DNA of 11,223 nucleotides from CAYVBE01 sp964448935 (GTDB taxonomy: Bacteria; Planctomycetota; Brocadiia; SM23-32), in contig CAYVBE010000144.1 of the NCBI GenBank assembly GCA_964448935.1, forward strand, positions 1 through 11,223, read 5' to 3'. This document shows, one piece after another, positions 1-6,469 of the stretch. Position 1 is the first letter of the stretch, and each line of letters begins with the position of its first letter. The position numbers were made by a program, and so were the translations under genes. The notes beneath the pieces were generated by a model. It searched no databases and was not told the DNA's origin. It was given only the letters and a program-made list of their open reading frames with translations.

Positions 1-220
1 CGCAGCGGTGATCCGGAAAGGACAACAGAAAACCGATAATTGAATGACCCTGCGATAGCCGGCAGGTCCGTAAGACTACCGACAAGTCTGTCAAGTGAAA
101 GCATCAGAAAAGGCCCTTGGCACGTTTTAGAGGACCTGTTCTGCCCACATCTTTGGGTCAGACACTGATAAAGGACTTCTCAGAATAGGCGACCCGGCCT
201 CGCCGATGCCGCACTGTTTG
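1..220. other. Gene-free stretch, lower GC than neighbours
   Basis: I see no convincing gene here: all frames are broken by stops, and no start codon has a ribosome binding site followed by a sustained reading frame. Base composition is visibly more balanced than the GC-rich genes that follow, and the altered composition continues to about 330, into the 3' end of the membrane-protein gene. This suggests that a piece of foreign or decayed DNA joins the ancestral sequence near 330. No tRNA, terminal inverted repeat or CRISPR structure is visible. Confidence 0.4.
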
Positions 221-709
221 CTAGCGAAAGCGCCCGTAACACAAATTGCCCTTCCCGTGATACCAACTTGGGGAGGCACAGATTGGTTTGGAGAAGAAGC
301 TATCTCTACACTTCAGGACGTTGCTCAACCTGACTCGCACCTCTTCCACCAACCACGCCAGCACGCTCAGAACGGCCGCCTGCGCATACCACCAGAACCG
401 CGGCGCCACGCGCTCCAGCGACGCGCGAAGGGAGAGTTCCTCCCCGCGCAGCGCCGCGTCCGCCCGAACTGTCAACGCCGTCCCGGCCCAGAGGAACACG
501 ATGGGGAATGGGAACAAGAGCGACAGCCCAAACCACTGGAGAAAGTCCACACCCGTCCAGCCCAACAGCGCCGCGATCGTGTACAGCAGAACCCCCAGGG
601 CGGCCAGGGAGAGGAACGGGAGGAAGTTGTCCAGATACAACCGGCAGGCACGGGAGAGGACTCCCCGCGCGGTGACCCCTTGCGGTACGTTTTCGGGCGT
701 CTCGGTCAT
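221..709 (-). CDS. Integral membrane protein, apparently truncated at its C-terminus
   Basis: The reading frame encodes 162 residues, starting at an ATG preceded by a GGGAGG ribosome binding site. The N-terminal 125 residues look like a genuine inner-membrane protein. A short cytoplasmic start runs into hydrophobic segments at about 29-49 and 57-79, and a third begins at about 107-121. The opening (an amphipathic RACRLYLDNFLPF stretch before the first span) resembles proteins with glycerophosphodiesterase-type or DUF975-like membrane domains, but I cannot name a family. From about residue 127 the sequence becomes polar, rich in Cys, Ser and Trp, and unlike the rest, matching a drop in GC near position 330. 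I infer that the real gene was longer and lost its 3' part to an insertion or deletion, so the product is probably non-functional. Confidence 0.55.
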   Translation of the reverse strand: MTETPENVPQGVTARGVLSRACRLYLDNFLPFLSLAALGVLLYTIAALLGWTGVDFLQWFGLSLLFPFPIVFLWAGTALTVRADAALRGEELSLRASLERVAPRFWWYAQAAVLSVLAWLVEEVRVRLSNVLKCRDSFFSKPICASPSWYHGKGNLCYGRFR

Positions 710-873
710 ATCGGCCCTCCCCCGGTTCCGATACCAACGGTCGCCTTTATAGCGGCTTTCGGCGCCTCTTTCAAGGTGCGCCGAGCACCCCCATCCGGTC
801 GCTGAACATGTCTATGCACTTCTGCGAACCTTGCCAGAATCTGCGGTCCAGCCCGCGCAGGTGTGCCGCGTAG

Positions 874-1821
874 CTATTGGTCGTCCCGGAAGTCCTCGGA
901 TTCTTCGTCGCCCACCGACCATTTGCAGATCACGGCGCCGGCGACCACCAGGGCGCACCCGGCCCAGATGCCGACGCCGGGCCAGACGCCCAGGTAGGCG
1001 CAGGCGATCAATGTGGCGAGAACCGGCGTCAGGTACGAGAAGGCGGCCACCAGGACCATCCGGCCGTGGCGCATGGACAGGTCCCAGAAGGTGTAGCCCA
1101 GCAGGTGCGGCACTATAGCCAGAAAAGCCACCTCGCGCAATGCGGGCAGGCTCCAGTGCGACGGATCGGGCATCGCCAGGCGCACCAGGCAGAACAGCAC
1201 GCCCGCCGCCAGAAAGAAAAGCGGCACGCCGGTGCCTCCGACGGTGCCCGCCCACCTGCGGCTCAGGTTCGAGTAGAGCCCCCATGAGACGGCGGCGACC
1301 AGCGCCAGCAGGTAGGGCGCATAGGCGGGACCCTCGACGGGACCTGACAGACCGACCGGCCGCCCCTGGAAACGCGCGAGGGCGACGCCCGCGAAGGCGA
1401 TCAGCACGCCGGGCAGCAGCGTGAGCCGCGCCCGCCGCTTCAGAATGGGGACCGAGAAGGCCAGCGTCAGCCCGGGCCACAGGTAGTTGATGATGCCGAC
1501 CTCCAGCACCTGCCGGTGCGTGGCCGCCAGGCCGACCGCCAGGTAGATGCACAGCTCGTAGAGGACGAACAGCCCGCCGCAACCAAGCAGGTAGGCGCGC
1601 GGCAGCCGGAATGCCCGCCCCAGACCGCCCCGCGAGAGGGCCAGCCACCCGCAGCCCACCAGCCCGGCCGTCAGGAACACCGCCGCCCCGGCGGTCACCG
1701 GTCCGAGCTGCTCGGACGAAGTGCGCATCAGGGCCGGCGCAGTGCTCCAGCACACGATGGCCGTCAGGCCGAGAGCGGTTCCCGCCGTGCGGCCCACGGG
1801 CGGGGTCTCGGGTCTGTCCAT
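874..1821 (-). CDS. yddG: YddG-like DMT-superfamily exporter (EamA fold)
   Basis: This 315-residue protein is a ten-helix transporter of the drug/metabolite transporter superfamily with two EamA repeats, the second beginning near residue 170. From memory it aligns closely with E. coli YddG, an inner-membrane exporter of aromatic amino acids: a GLTAIVCWST opening helix at 18-27, the LGP element at 39-41, then FVLYELCIYLAVGLAATH at 85-102 and EVGIINYLWP at 107-116, all nearly column for column. Length and topology are normal (YddG is about 293 residues). The ATG has GAGGGA seven bases upstream, and the gene appears intact. It lies head-to-head with the sulfatase remnant at 2006, with 184 bp between them for divergent promoters, and on the same strand as the damaged membrane-protein gene. 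The family is secure. The substrate (aromatic amino acids or other metabolites) is inferred from homology only. Confidence 0.88.
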   Translation of the reverse strand: MDRPETPPVGRTAGTALGLTAIVCWSTAPALMRTSSEQLGPVTAGAAVFLTAGLVGCGWLALSRGGLGRAFRLPRAYLLGCGGLFVLYELCIYLAVGLAATHRQVLEVGIINYLWPGLTLAFSVPILKRRARLTLLPGVLIAFAGVALARFQGRPVGLSGPVEGPAYAPYLLALVAAVSWGLYSNLSRRWAGTVGGTGVPLFFLAAGVLFCLVRLAMPDPSHWSLPALREVAFLAIVPHLLGYTFWDLSMRHGRMVLVAAFSYLTPVLATLIACAYLGVWPGVGIWAGCALVVAGAVICKWSVGDEESEDFRDDQ

Positions 1822-2005
1822 TGGATGTCCCTCGTGCGGCTGCGTGCAACGGGTCGGAGGTGCAGGATACTGCCTCCGGACGCGCTGTCAACTGCACGCC
1901 CGGCGGGCGCAGGGGGCCTCCGTGCGCGCTCCGATTGACGCGGGCGCGCAGGAGGGGGTACCATGTCGGGGATGGTTTTCCTCCTCTTCCGGAGCGACAG
2001 GTCCC

Positions 2006-2197
2006 ATGCCCCGAAACCTGATCCTGGTCAGTCTCGACACGCTGCGTTTCGACGCGCCGAGTTGTGCGACCGACCGCCACATCAACGATGAGGTCCAGAA
2101 GTCGGCGGAAGTCCTGCGGCAGCGCGGGTGGCGCACGGCTCAGAACTCCATTATTACCACAACGATCGGGGACGTGACACGGTGGCGGATATTGTGA
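2006..2197 (+). pseudogene. Sulfatase, N-terminal remnant
   Basis: An ATG preceded by GGAG opens a 63-codon frame. Its first 17 residues, MPRNLILVSLDTLRFDA, are the classic first strand of the alkaline-phosphatase-like sulfatase family, in which the two acidic residues after the hydrophobic strand bind the metal. A sulfatase is normally 450-600 residues, with a C-x-[PA]-S-R formylglycine motif some 50 residues in; neither the length nor the motif is present. After about residue 20 the sequence no longer resembles the family and soon ends. The gene was therefore cut around 2060-2075. The material after the break probably belongs to whatever recombined in, leaving the kinase gene at 2250 next to this stump. 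The N-terminal identification is confident, and a functional product is very unlikely. Confidence 0.7.
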
Positions 2198-2249
2198 CCA
2201 GATCGCTGGACGGATTTTTCTCCATATTTCTCTCGGTTACAGCCGTCTT

Positions 2250-3032
2250 GTGGAACGGCGCCTCCTGCTTCGCCTTCTGAGTCAGGCCCGCCGCTACGCG
2301 CGTGCCCGGTTGCAGGGGAAGCCCTCCGCCCGGCACACCACCGTTCGGTTGCCCGAGGGTCCAAGGGCGCATGTCAAGTTCTGGGCACCCCGGCGTCTCG
2401 AGCACCGTCTCATGACCCTGTTTCGGAAGACGCGCATCGAACGGGAAGGCACGCGCCACGCCCGTCTTATGGACGAAGATGTCCGGGTGCCGGAACTTGT
2501 CCTGTGGGGCGTCCGGCGCTGGCCGGTCCCTCGGTTTGGGCTATACGAGGCGGGCCTCATTTTGACCCGTTACATCGAGGGCGGCAAAGACTTGGCGAAG
2601 CTGCTGGAGGCCGGGGAGCCGCCGTGGGAGGTGAACGGCCGGTGCGCGCACGCCGAAGTGCTGGACCGGCTCGGCCGGCTGGTGGCAAGCACACACAATA
2701 AGGGCATCGTGCATGGCGACTTTATGCTGAAGAACGTGGTCTACTCGCCCACAGACGACCGACTCTGGCTCATTGACTTGGGCTCGTGGCGCAGCTCCTG
2801 GAGATGGTCGCTCAGGCCGGGGAGCCGGTTCCCCAACGACCTGCTGCGCATGGTCCTCTCTCTGGCTCGGAAAGGTCTGCACGAGCGGGAAGTGCTCACT
2901 TTCCTGGATGCTTACCTGAGGGAGCGGGGCGTCGAGAATGCACCGGCCGGAGGGCCGCGCGCATGTCTGCGGGCCTGCCTGGCCGTCCAGGACCGCAGGG
3001 CGGATGAAATGCGAAAGCTGCTTCTCGAGTGA
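2250..3032 (+). CDS. LPS kinase family protein (WaaP/KdkA/InaA-like)
   Basis: The 260-residue protein has the reduced protein-kinase-like fold of the Kdo/heptose kinases that phosphorylate lipopolysaccharide core sugars on the cytoplasmic side of the inner membrane. Visible motifs are AHVKFW near 40-45 (candidate ATP-binding lysine K43), an RIEREG helix near 62-67, the catalytic loop HGDFMLKN at 155-162 (D157, N162) and the metal-binding LIDLGSW at 174-180 (D176). The N-terminus is Arg-rich. The start is uncertain: I chose the GTG at 2250, but it has no clear ribosome binding site. The frame is open upstream to 2178, and a later start would remove the lysine strand. Nearby glycosyltransferases support a role in surface glycan modification. 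The precise acceptor (Kdo, heptose or another lipid-linked sugar) cannot be told. It lies just after the sulfatase break and may have arrived with the rearrangement. Confidence 0.78.
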   Translation: MERRLLLRLLSQARRYARARLQGKPSARHTTVRLPEGPRAHVKFWAPRRLEHRLMTLFRKTRIEREGTRHARLMDEDVRVPELVLWGVRRWPVPRFGLYEAGLILTRYIEGGKDLAKLLEAGEPPWEVNGRCAHAEVLDRLGRLVASTHNKGIVHGDFMLKNVVYSPTDDRLWLIDLGSWRSSWRWSLRPGSRFPNDLLRMVLSLARKGLHEREVLTFLDAYLRERGVENAPAGGPRACLRACLAVQDRRADEMRKLLLE

Positions 3033-3313
3033 AACGAAGTGTAGGCATGGCCGCGGCAAGCTCCTCTGAAGCCGACGAAGATCTCCCGGGGCACATACGG
3101 ACGATGGGGTTTGTGGCGTGAAGGGGTAGAGGGGTGTCGTTGGGTCCCCCGTCTCCCAGTTGCTGTGATACGCGCACCAGGAACACCGGGGGTGCGGGGA
3201 GCAGATTCCGCACCTAAGCGGATTGAATGAACTCGTTTCCGGTTGGTTTCGCCCTCCCTGGTTCTGTTGTCATAAGGGCAGAGTTCGCTGCCTTCAGTCG
3301 GGGAGCTGTCACA
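3033..3313. other. Intergenic stretch between the kinase and the transposase
   Basis: I find no gene in these 280 bases. A 24-codon ATG frame at 3047 has no ribosome binding site. One perfect 7-bp hairpin is described separately. The left end of the IS630-type element should lie somewhere here, but the right end of the element is lost, so its terminal inverted repeat cannot be recognised by pairing. Confidence 0.4.
3191..3214. repeat. Perfect 7-bp inverted repeat (stem-loop)
   Basis: GGTGCGG at 3191-3197 is complementary to CCGCACC at 3208-3214, with a 10-base loop. There is no T-run on either side, so it is not a typical intrinsic terminator. It could be a weak terminator for the kinase gene 160 bases upstream, part of the end of the IS element, or chance in GC-rich DNA. 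Confidence 0.3.
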
Positions 3314-3835
3314 ATGAGGTATGTGCGCGAGTTGTCCGAGCAGGAGACGCGGCAACTGATGGACGCCCTTAAGAGCTGGAACGATGCCGCCGAGGTCCGC
3401 AGGGCCAGGGCCGTGCGCCTCAGCAGCAAGGGCTGGAAGATCCAGCAGATTGCCGAGGCGTTGGATGTTTGCCGCCGCTCGGTGAGGAATTGGCCGGACC
3501 GCTATGAAGAGGGTGGGCTCGGTGGGTTGAAGACTCGACCCAGATCGGGACGTCCCCCCAAAGTTGACCAGCATTATCGGCAGGTCCTGGAGCGGACCGG
3601 CCAGACTCCTCCCCGGCAGATGGGCCTGCCGTTCAGCCGGTGGACCCTGTCCCGGCTGGTCGCACACATGGCCAAGGAGACCGGTGTCTCGATCAGCCAG
3701 AGATGGCTCAGCGAGGTTTTGGATCGGATGGGATTCTCCTATAAGCGTCCGCGACATGACCTGAGTCACAAGCGGGACCAGGAGCTCTATGAGGCCAAAA
3801 AGGACGAGTTGGTGGGGCTTAAAAAGGGGCTCTGA
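3314..3835 (+). CDS. IS630-family transposase, N-terminal part (ORF A)
   Basis: This frame gives 173 residues from the ATG at 3314, which has GGGGAG about ten bases upstream; an upstream ATG at 3227 is in frame but its extension is not family-like. Residues 38-62 (KGWKIQQIAEALDVCRRSV and following) are the first helix-turn-helix. Residues 71-83 hold the basic GLKTRPRSGRPPK linker that is characteristic of IS630 transposases. Residues 109-147 form the second winged helix that binds the terminal repeat, ending in the typical GFSYKRPRH. The frame ends at TGA just as the catalytic domain should begin, and the DDE domain continues in the -1 frame. Its role would be DNA binding by the transposase. 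It is unlikely to be active because the downstream catalytic domain is incomplete. Confidence 0.82.
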   Translation: MRYVRELSEQETRQLMDALKSWNDAAEVRRARAVRLSSKGWKIQQIAEALDVCRRSVRNWPDRYEEGGLGGLKTRPRSGRPPKVDQHYRQVLERTGQTPPRQMGLPFSRWTLSRLVAHMAKETGVSISQRWLSEVLDRMGFSYKRPRHDLSHKRDQELYEAKKDELVGLKKGL

Positions 3836-4008
3836 GCCGAGAGGGAGGATACAAGTTGCTGTTTATCGACGAGTGCGAAGTGCATCTGAATCCTCCGCTT
3901 ACGAAGATAGGGTGCCGCCGCGGCGAGCCGGCCAAGGTGCCCTCGGCTCACCAGTTGCTGGTGCCCTTTGGCGAGGACTTATTCCACGTGAACATCGGCT
4001 TTCTGTAA
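3823..4008 (+). CDS. IS630-family transposase, start of DDE catalytic domain (ORF B, -1 frame, truncated)
   Basis: In the -1 frame relative to ORF A, an open stretch of 61 codons has no start codon of its own that I trust. It includes KLLFIDECEVHLNPP, the first DDE strand with its catalytic Asp, then GCRRGEPAKVP, which matches the conserved W-x-R-G-x-x-P region of IS630 transposases (here with Cys in place of the usual Trp). It stops at TAA after NIGFL, before the second Asp and the Glu. Access from ORF A would need a -1 shift: A-AAG-GGG at 3823-3829 sits in the correct phase in the overlap and would allow tRNA re-pairing. Either programmed frameshifting (known for some IS630 members) or simple mutational decay explains the arrangement. 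Confidence 0.7.
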   Translation, partial: KGALSREGGYKLLFIDECEVHLNPPLTKIGCRRGEPAKVPSAHQLLVPFGEDLFHVNIGFL

Positions 4009-4011
4009 CCC

Positions 4012-5232
4012 TCACGCCCCGGCAAACCCCAGCAGGAGTCCGTTCAGCCTCTCGTAATAATGCGCGAGCCCGAACTTCTCCCTTGTCGTGGCATGCGCTC
4101 GGGCACTCATCTGCCGGAACTTTTCGTCGCTTTCAGTAATGCAAAGCACGGCTTCGGCAAGAGCGTCGGGGTTTGGAAAGCGCAGTGGCACGAGTCTATC
4201 CGTTTCCGGATCGTAAACGGGTTCAGGGCCCGTCACCTGGCTGCCGCCCAACTCCGAGTAGTACTCGGGCGGTTCCGTGGCAGGGACGCAGTACCCTGTT
4301 CTTCCGTCTTCCACGATCTCGGGAATGCCATCCACTCTCGTAGCGACCACGGGGCATCCGAAGCTTGCAGCCTCGAAGCAAACCGTTGGCAGGGCTTCGT
4401 GTACGGACGGGTGGAGCAGGATATCTATGTCCGAATAGAACTGCTCCATATCTTCGACCAGGCCGTGCATGCGCAGGTCCGAGGCCACGTTCAACTTACC
4501 GGCCACTGTCTGGATATTCCGGAACTCGGGCCCCTCACCGGCTACGTGCAGCTCGAACGGCCTGCCCGCAGCTTTGAGCCTGGCCAGCGTATGGACAGCC
4601 ACGAGGGGGGCTTTGTCACAGGTCAGTCTTCCCGCAAACCCGATGCGTATCGGACGCGTGGCGGGCCTTGATCTCAGCACGGTTTCGCGGACCGGCAAGA
4701 GTCGGATGCCGTTGTGACACACATGGGCATTTCCGCGGCGCAAACCCCACTTAAGTTCAAGGACGCGACGGGCGGCATGACTCACCGCAATGGTCCCGTC
4801 CACCAGGTCCAAGAAATCCTTCACCCGGTGGGCATCATGGCGGCCCCAGCCTGCACCGTGCTCGTAGTGGACGCAAATCGGCCGCCCTGAGCGATTATTT
4901 GCTGGTTCGACCAACTCGGTATGACCGAACCGGTTGTAAAGCAGCAACAAGTCCGGGCTTAAATTGCCCACCACCTGCGCCATGTGCGTCTTACGCAAGA
5001 AATATGGCCTTTTCGGCAGCTTGAGCGGGCCGACGTATTTCAGGAAATGGACCGAGCCCGCCCGCCGGCGCACCAGGTCACGGAAGAAGGGGTGAATTCG
5101 CCCCCCGAGCACCAGGACGTGGTGTTCCAACCTGTCGTCCCGCGTGCCTTGCAGGTAGCTCCCAAAGACGCGCTCCACTCCTCCTATGCCGTGCAGCTTC
5201 AGCGCATGTAAAACCCGCACCCTCTCCGACAT
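4012..5232 (-). CDS. GT4-family glycosyltransferase (GT-B fold)
   Basis: The 406-residue protein is a retaining GT-B glycosyltransferase, which transfers a sugar from a nucleotide-sugar donor, probably to a lipid-linked or surface polysaccharide acceptor at the cytoplasmic membrane. The N-terminal domain has the G-I-G-G loop at 15-18. The C-terminal domain begins with IGFAGRLTCDKAP (about 197-209), followed by ELHVAGEGPE (227-236), and contains the E-x7-E motif (E279 to E287, in HEALPTVCFEAASFGCPVVA) that contacts the donor. An insertion of about 30 residues at roughly 319-352 lies before the last helix, as in several bacterial GT4 enzymes. The ATG at 5232 has GGAAGG eight bases upstream; the frame is open further upstream, but that part overlaps the preceding gene. 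It follows the CgeB-like gene by 32 bases and should share its transcript. Donor and acceptor cannot be read from sequence. Confidence 0.87.
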   Translation of the reverse strand: MSERVRVLHALKLHGIGGVERVFGSYLQGTRDDRLEHHVLVLGGRIHPFFRDLVRRRAGSVHFLKYVGPLKLPKRPYFLRKTHMAQVVGNLSPDLLLLYNRFGHTELVEPANNRSGRPICVHYEHGAGWGRHDAHRVKDFLDLVDGTIAVSHAARRVLELKWGLRRGNAHVCHNGIRLLPVRETVLRSRPATRPIRIGFAGRLTCDKAPLVAVHTLARLKAAGRPFELHVAGEGPEFRNIQTVAGKLNVASDLRMHGLVEDMEQFYSDIDILLHPSVHEALPTVCFEAASFGCPVVATRVDGIPEIVEDGRTGYCVPATEPPEYYSELGGSQVTGPEPVYDPETDRLVPLRFPNPDALAEAVLCITESDEKFRQMSARAHATTREKFGLAHYYERLNGLLLGFAGA

Positions 5233-5264
5233 AACGCAGCCTTCCTCTGTTTGGAAGCTAAGGT

Positions 5265-6284
5265 TCAACTCGTGCCACGTCTTTGTGCTTTCATCATTTC
5301 CCGAACCATACGCGCCGTGGTGTGACGGTAGGTGTAATAAGTGCGCACGTATCGGCACCCGGTCCTGGCAATCCGTCGTCTTTCGGCCGCCCGGGCCAGG
5401 TAATACTCGATCAGTTCCAGACACTCCTCCGGGGAGCGGTACCAGACCAGGTGCTCGTGATTGGTGAATATCTCCTCCAGGTTGGGCACATAGGAGGTCA
5501 GCAGGAACCCGCCGCAGCCCAACGTCATCCAGGTGCGGTTGGAGAAGCCGAGGTCCACTCCGAGACCATGGTCATTCCCCAGCATGATAGCACTGGAAGC
5601 ACAGATCTTTCGGTATTCGGCCGGATATACGTGCCGGCGGACCGGCTCCAGTCCGGCGTTGGGCAGCCAGCCGCGTCCGTAGAGATGCAAAGAATGATTC
5701 TGCGCCACGGCACGCATCAGGTCCCGCCTGTGGCGATCACCCTTTTGCAGCGAGCCGATGAAGGAGACCGGTGCGGCGAATTCCTCCACCGGTTTGACCG
5801 GATAGTGCTCGGTTCGGTCGCACCCGTCCTTGACATACACAACGTTCTCGAGGCCAAACCCCTTCAGAGTCGTTACATACCCACGCAATGGTGTGAAAAC
5901 GACGGTAGAATGCTGACCCACTTCAACTACCCCTGGGTCCGGTTCCTCCCAGAAGTCGTGGTAGAACAGACCGGACCGTACAGAGGACGGGAGACTCTGC
6001 AGGACATCAAGGGGTATGTCTTTACCGTAAACGATCACGATGTCCGGCCTGAACATCCGAGTGCAGGCGTCCATCATCCGTGCGGCGAGGGTCCGCCCCA
6101 CAAAATGCTTGATCTTCGGTGAGTGCAACCAGCCCGCAGCATGACCGTTCTGCCCGAAACCGCGCAGCAGGTGACGGGTAACGCGCGTGTGCCGCTTCCG
6201 CTTCGCAAAAAGCAGCACACGAAACCGTCTTGATGCCAAGGGCACCTGCGCAAAGGGGGTCCCGTGCGGAAATGCATCTCCCAT
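5265..6284 (-). CDS. CgeB/YkvP-like glycosyltransferase (Glyco_trans_1_2 type)
   Basis: With the ATG at 6284 the product is 339 residues and resembles the CgeB-type GT-B proteins used in spore-coat, glycan and polysaccharide loci. The N-terminal half has a Rossmann-like start (RFRVLLFAKRKRHTR) and the FYHDFWEEP segment. The C-terminal half carries the family hallmarks PVSFIGSL, LHLYGRGW, VYPAEYRKICASSAIMLGN, then SNRTWMTLGCGGFLLTSYVP and a final LIEYYL helix. I chose 6284 over the in-frame ATG at 6329 because a strong promoter at 6335-6363 would start transcription almost on top of 6329, while 6284 has GGAG ten bases upstream and leaves a leader of about 44 bases. It is the first gene of a two-gene operon with the GT4 enzyme. 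Substrate unknown. Confidence 0.82.
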   Translation of the reverse strand: MGDAFPHGTPFAQVPLASRRFRVLLFAKRKRHTRVTRHLLRGFGQNGHAAGWLHSPKIKHFVGRTLAARMMDACTRMFRPDIVIVYGKDIPLDVLQSLPSSVRSGLFYHDFWEEPDPGVVEVGQHSTVVFTPLRGYVTTLKGFGLENVVYVKDGCDRTEHYPVKPVEEFAAPVSFIGSLQKGDRHRRDLMRAVAQNHSLHLYGRGWLPNAGLEPVRRHVYPAEYRKICASSAIMLGNDHGLGVDLGFSNRTWMTLGCGGFLLTSYVPNLEEIFTNHEHLVWYRSPEECLELIEYYLARAAERRRIARTGCRYVRTYYTYRHTTARMVREMMKAQRRGTS

Positions 6285-6334
6285 GGCCCGGAGTCTCCCG
6301 TTTGCTCCACAAGCTTTTGAATCTCGCATGTTCC

Positions 6335-6363
6335 ATTACACGTCTGCCGGCCGTAATTGTCAA
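6335..6363 (-). promoter_or_regulatory. Sigma-70-type promoter for the two-gene glycosyltransferase operon
   Basis: On the minus strand a perfect -35 box TTGACA (6363-6358) is followed after exactly 17 bases by TGTAAT (6340-6335), which matches five of six bases of the -10 consensus. In such GC-rich DNA this is unlikely by chance. Transcription would start near 6328, giving a leader of about 44 bases to the ATG at 6284. It lies in the 185-bp space that separates the two glycosyltransferase genes downstream from the gene string upstream. Confidence 0.6.
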
Positions 6364-6469
6364 ACCGATCAGAAGGCTCGGTCATGCTCAGAAGCACAGC
6401 GGCGACCTGTGCGTCTGCCGTTGGGGCCGGGTAGACTCGGTTCCTTTCGCCGCGCGGCTTTCCGGTTCG

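Larger units (their letters stand above)
3314..4008 (+). mobile_element. IS630-family insertion sequence, 3'-truncated remnant
   Basis: The two frames at 3314-3835 and 3823-4008 together form the first two thirds of an IS630/Tc1-mariner-type transposase: two helix-turn-helix domains, a GRPPK linker, then the first strand of the DDE domain. The remaining DDE domain (second Asp and final Glu, roughly 100 more residues in the family) is absent, and so is the right terminal repeat. The remnant stops three bases short of the stop codon of the convergent glycosyltransferase gene. The element is therefore dead by itself, although the left end may still lie in 3033-3313. Coordinates given are only those of the recognisable coding part. 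Confidence 0.8.

Noticed and set aside
206..805. Plus-strand frame of 199 codons opposite the damaged membrane-protein gene
   Set aside because: The part beyond residue 40 is a Pro/Gln/Arg-rich antisense translation. The first 35 residues look slightly protein-like, but I recognise no family and see no ribosome binding site.
812..2080. Minus-strand 422-codon frame overlapping the YddG-like gene
   Set aside because: Arg/Gly/Pro-rich and without motifs; the 315-codon frame at 874-1821 aligns with YddG.
3047..3121. 24-codon ATG frame after the kinase gene
   Set aside because: No ribosome binding site and no hydrophobic or family features. It cannot be told from chance.
2912..3769. Long minus-strand open frame across the kinase end, the intergenic stretch and the transposase
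   Set aside because: It is low-complexity with no motif and antisense to two recognised genes. The IS630 helix-turn-helix and linker are unmistakable on the plus strand.
5233..5424. N-terminal extension of the GT4 protein (in-frame ATG at 5424)
   Set aside because: The extension overlaps the end of the CgeB-like gene in another frame and is not GT-like, whereas 5232 has a good SD and gives the standard GT4 N-terminus.
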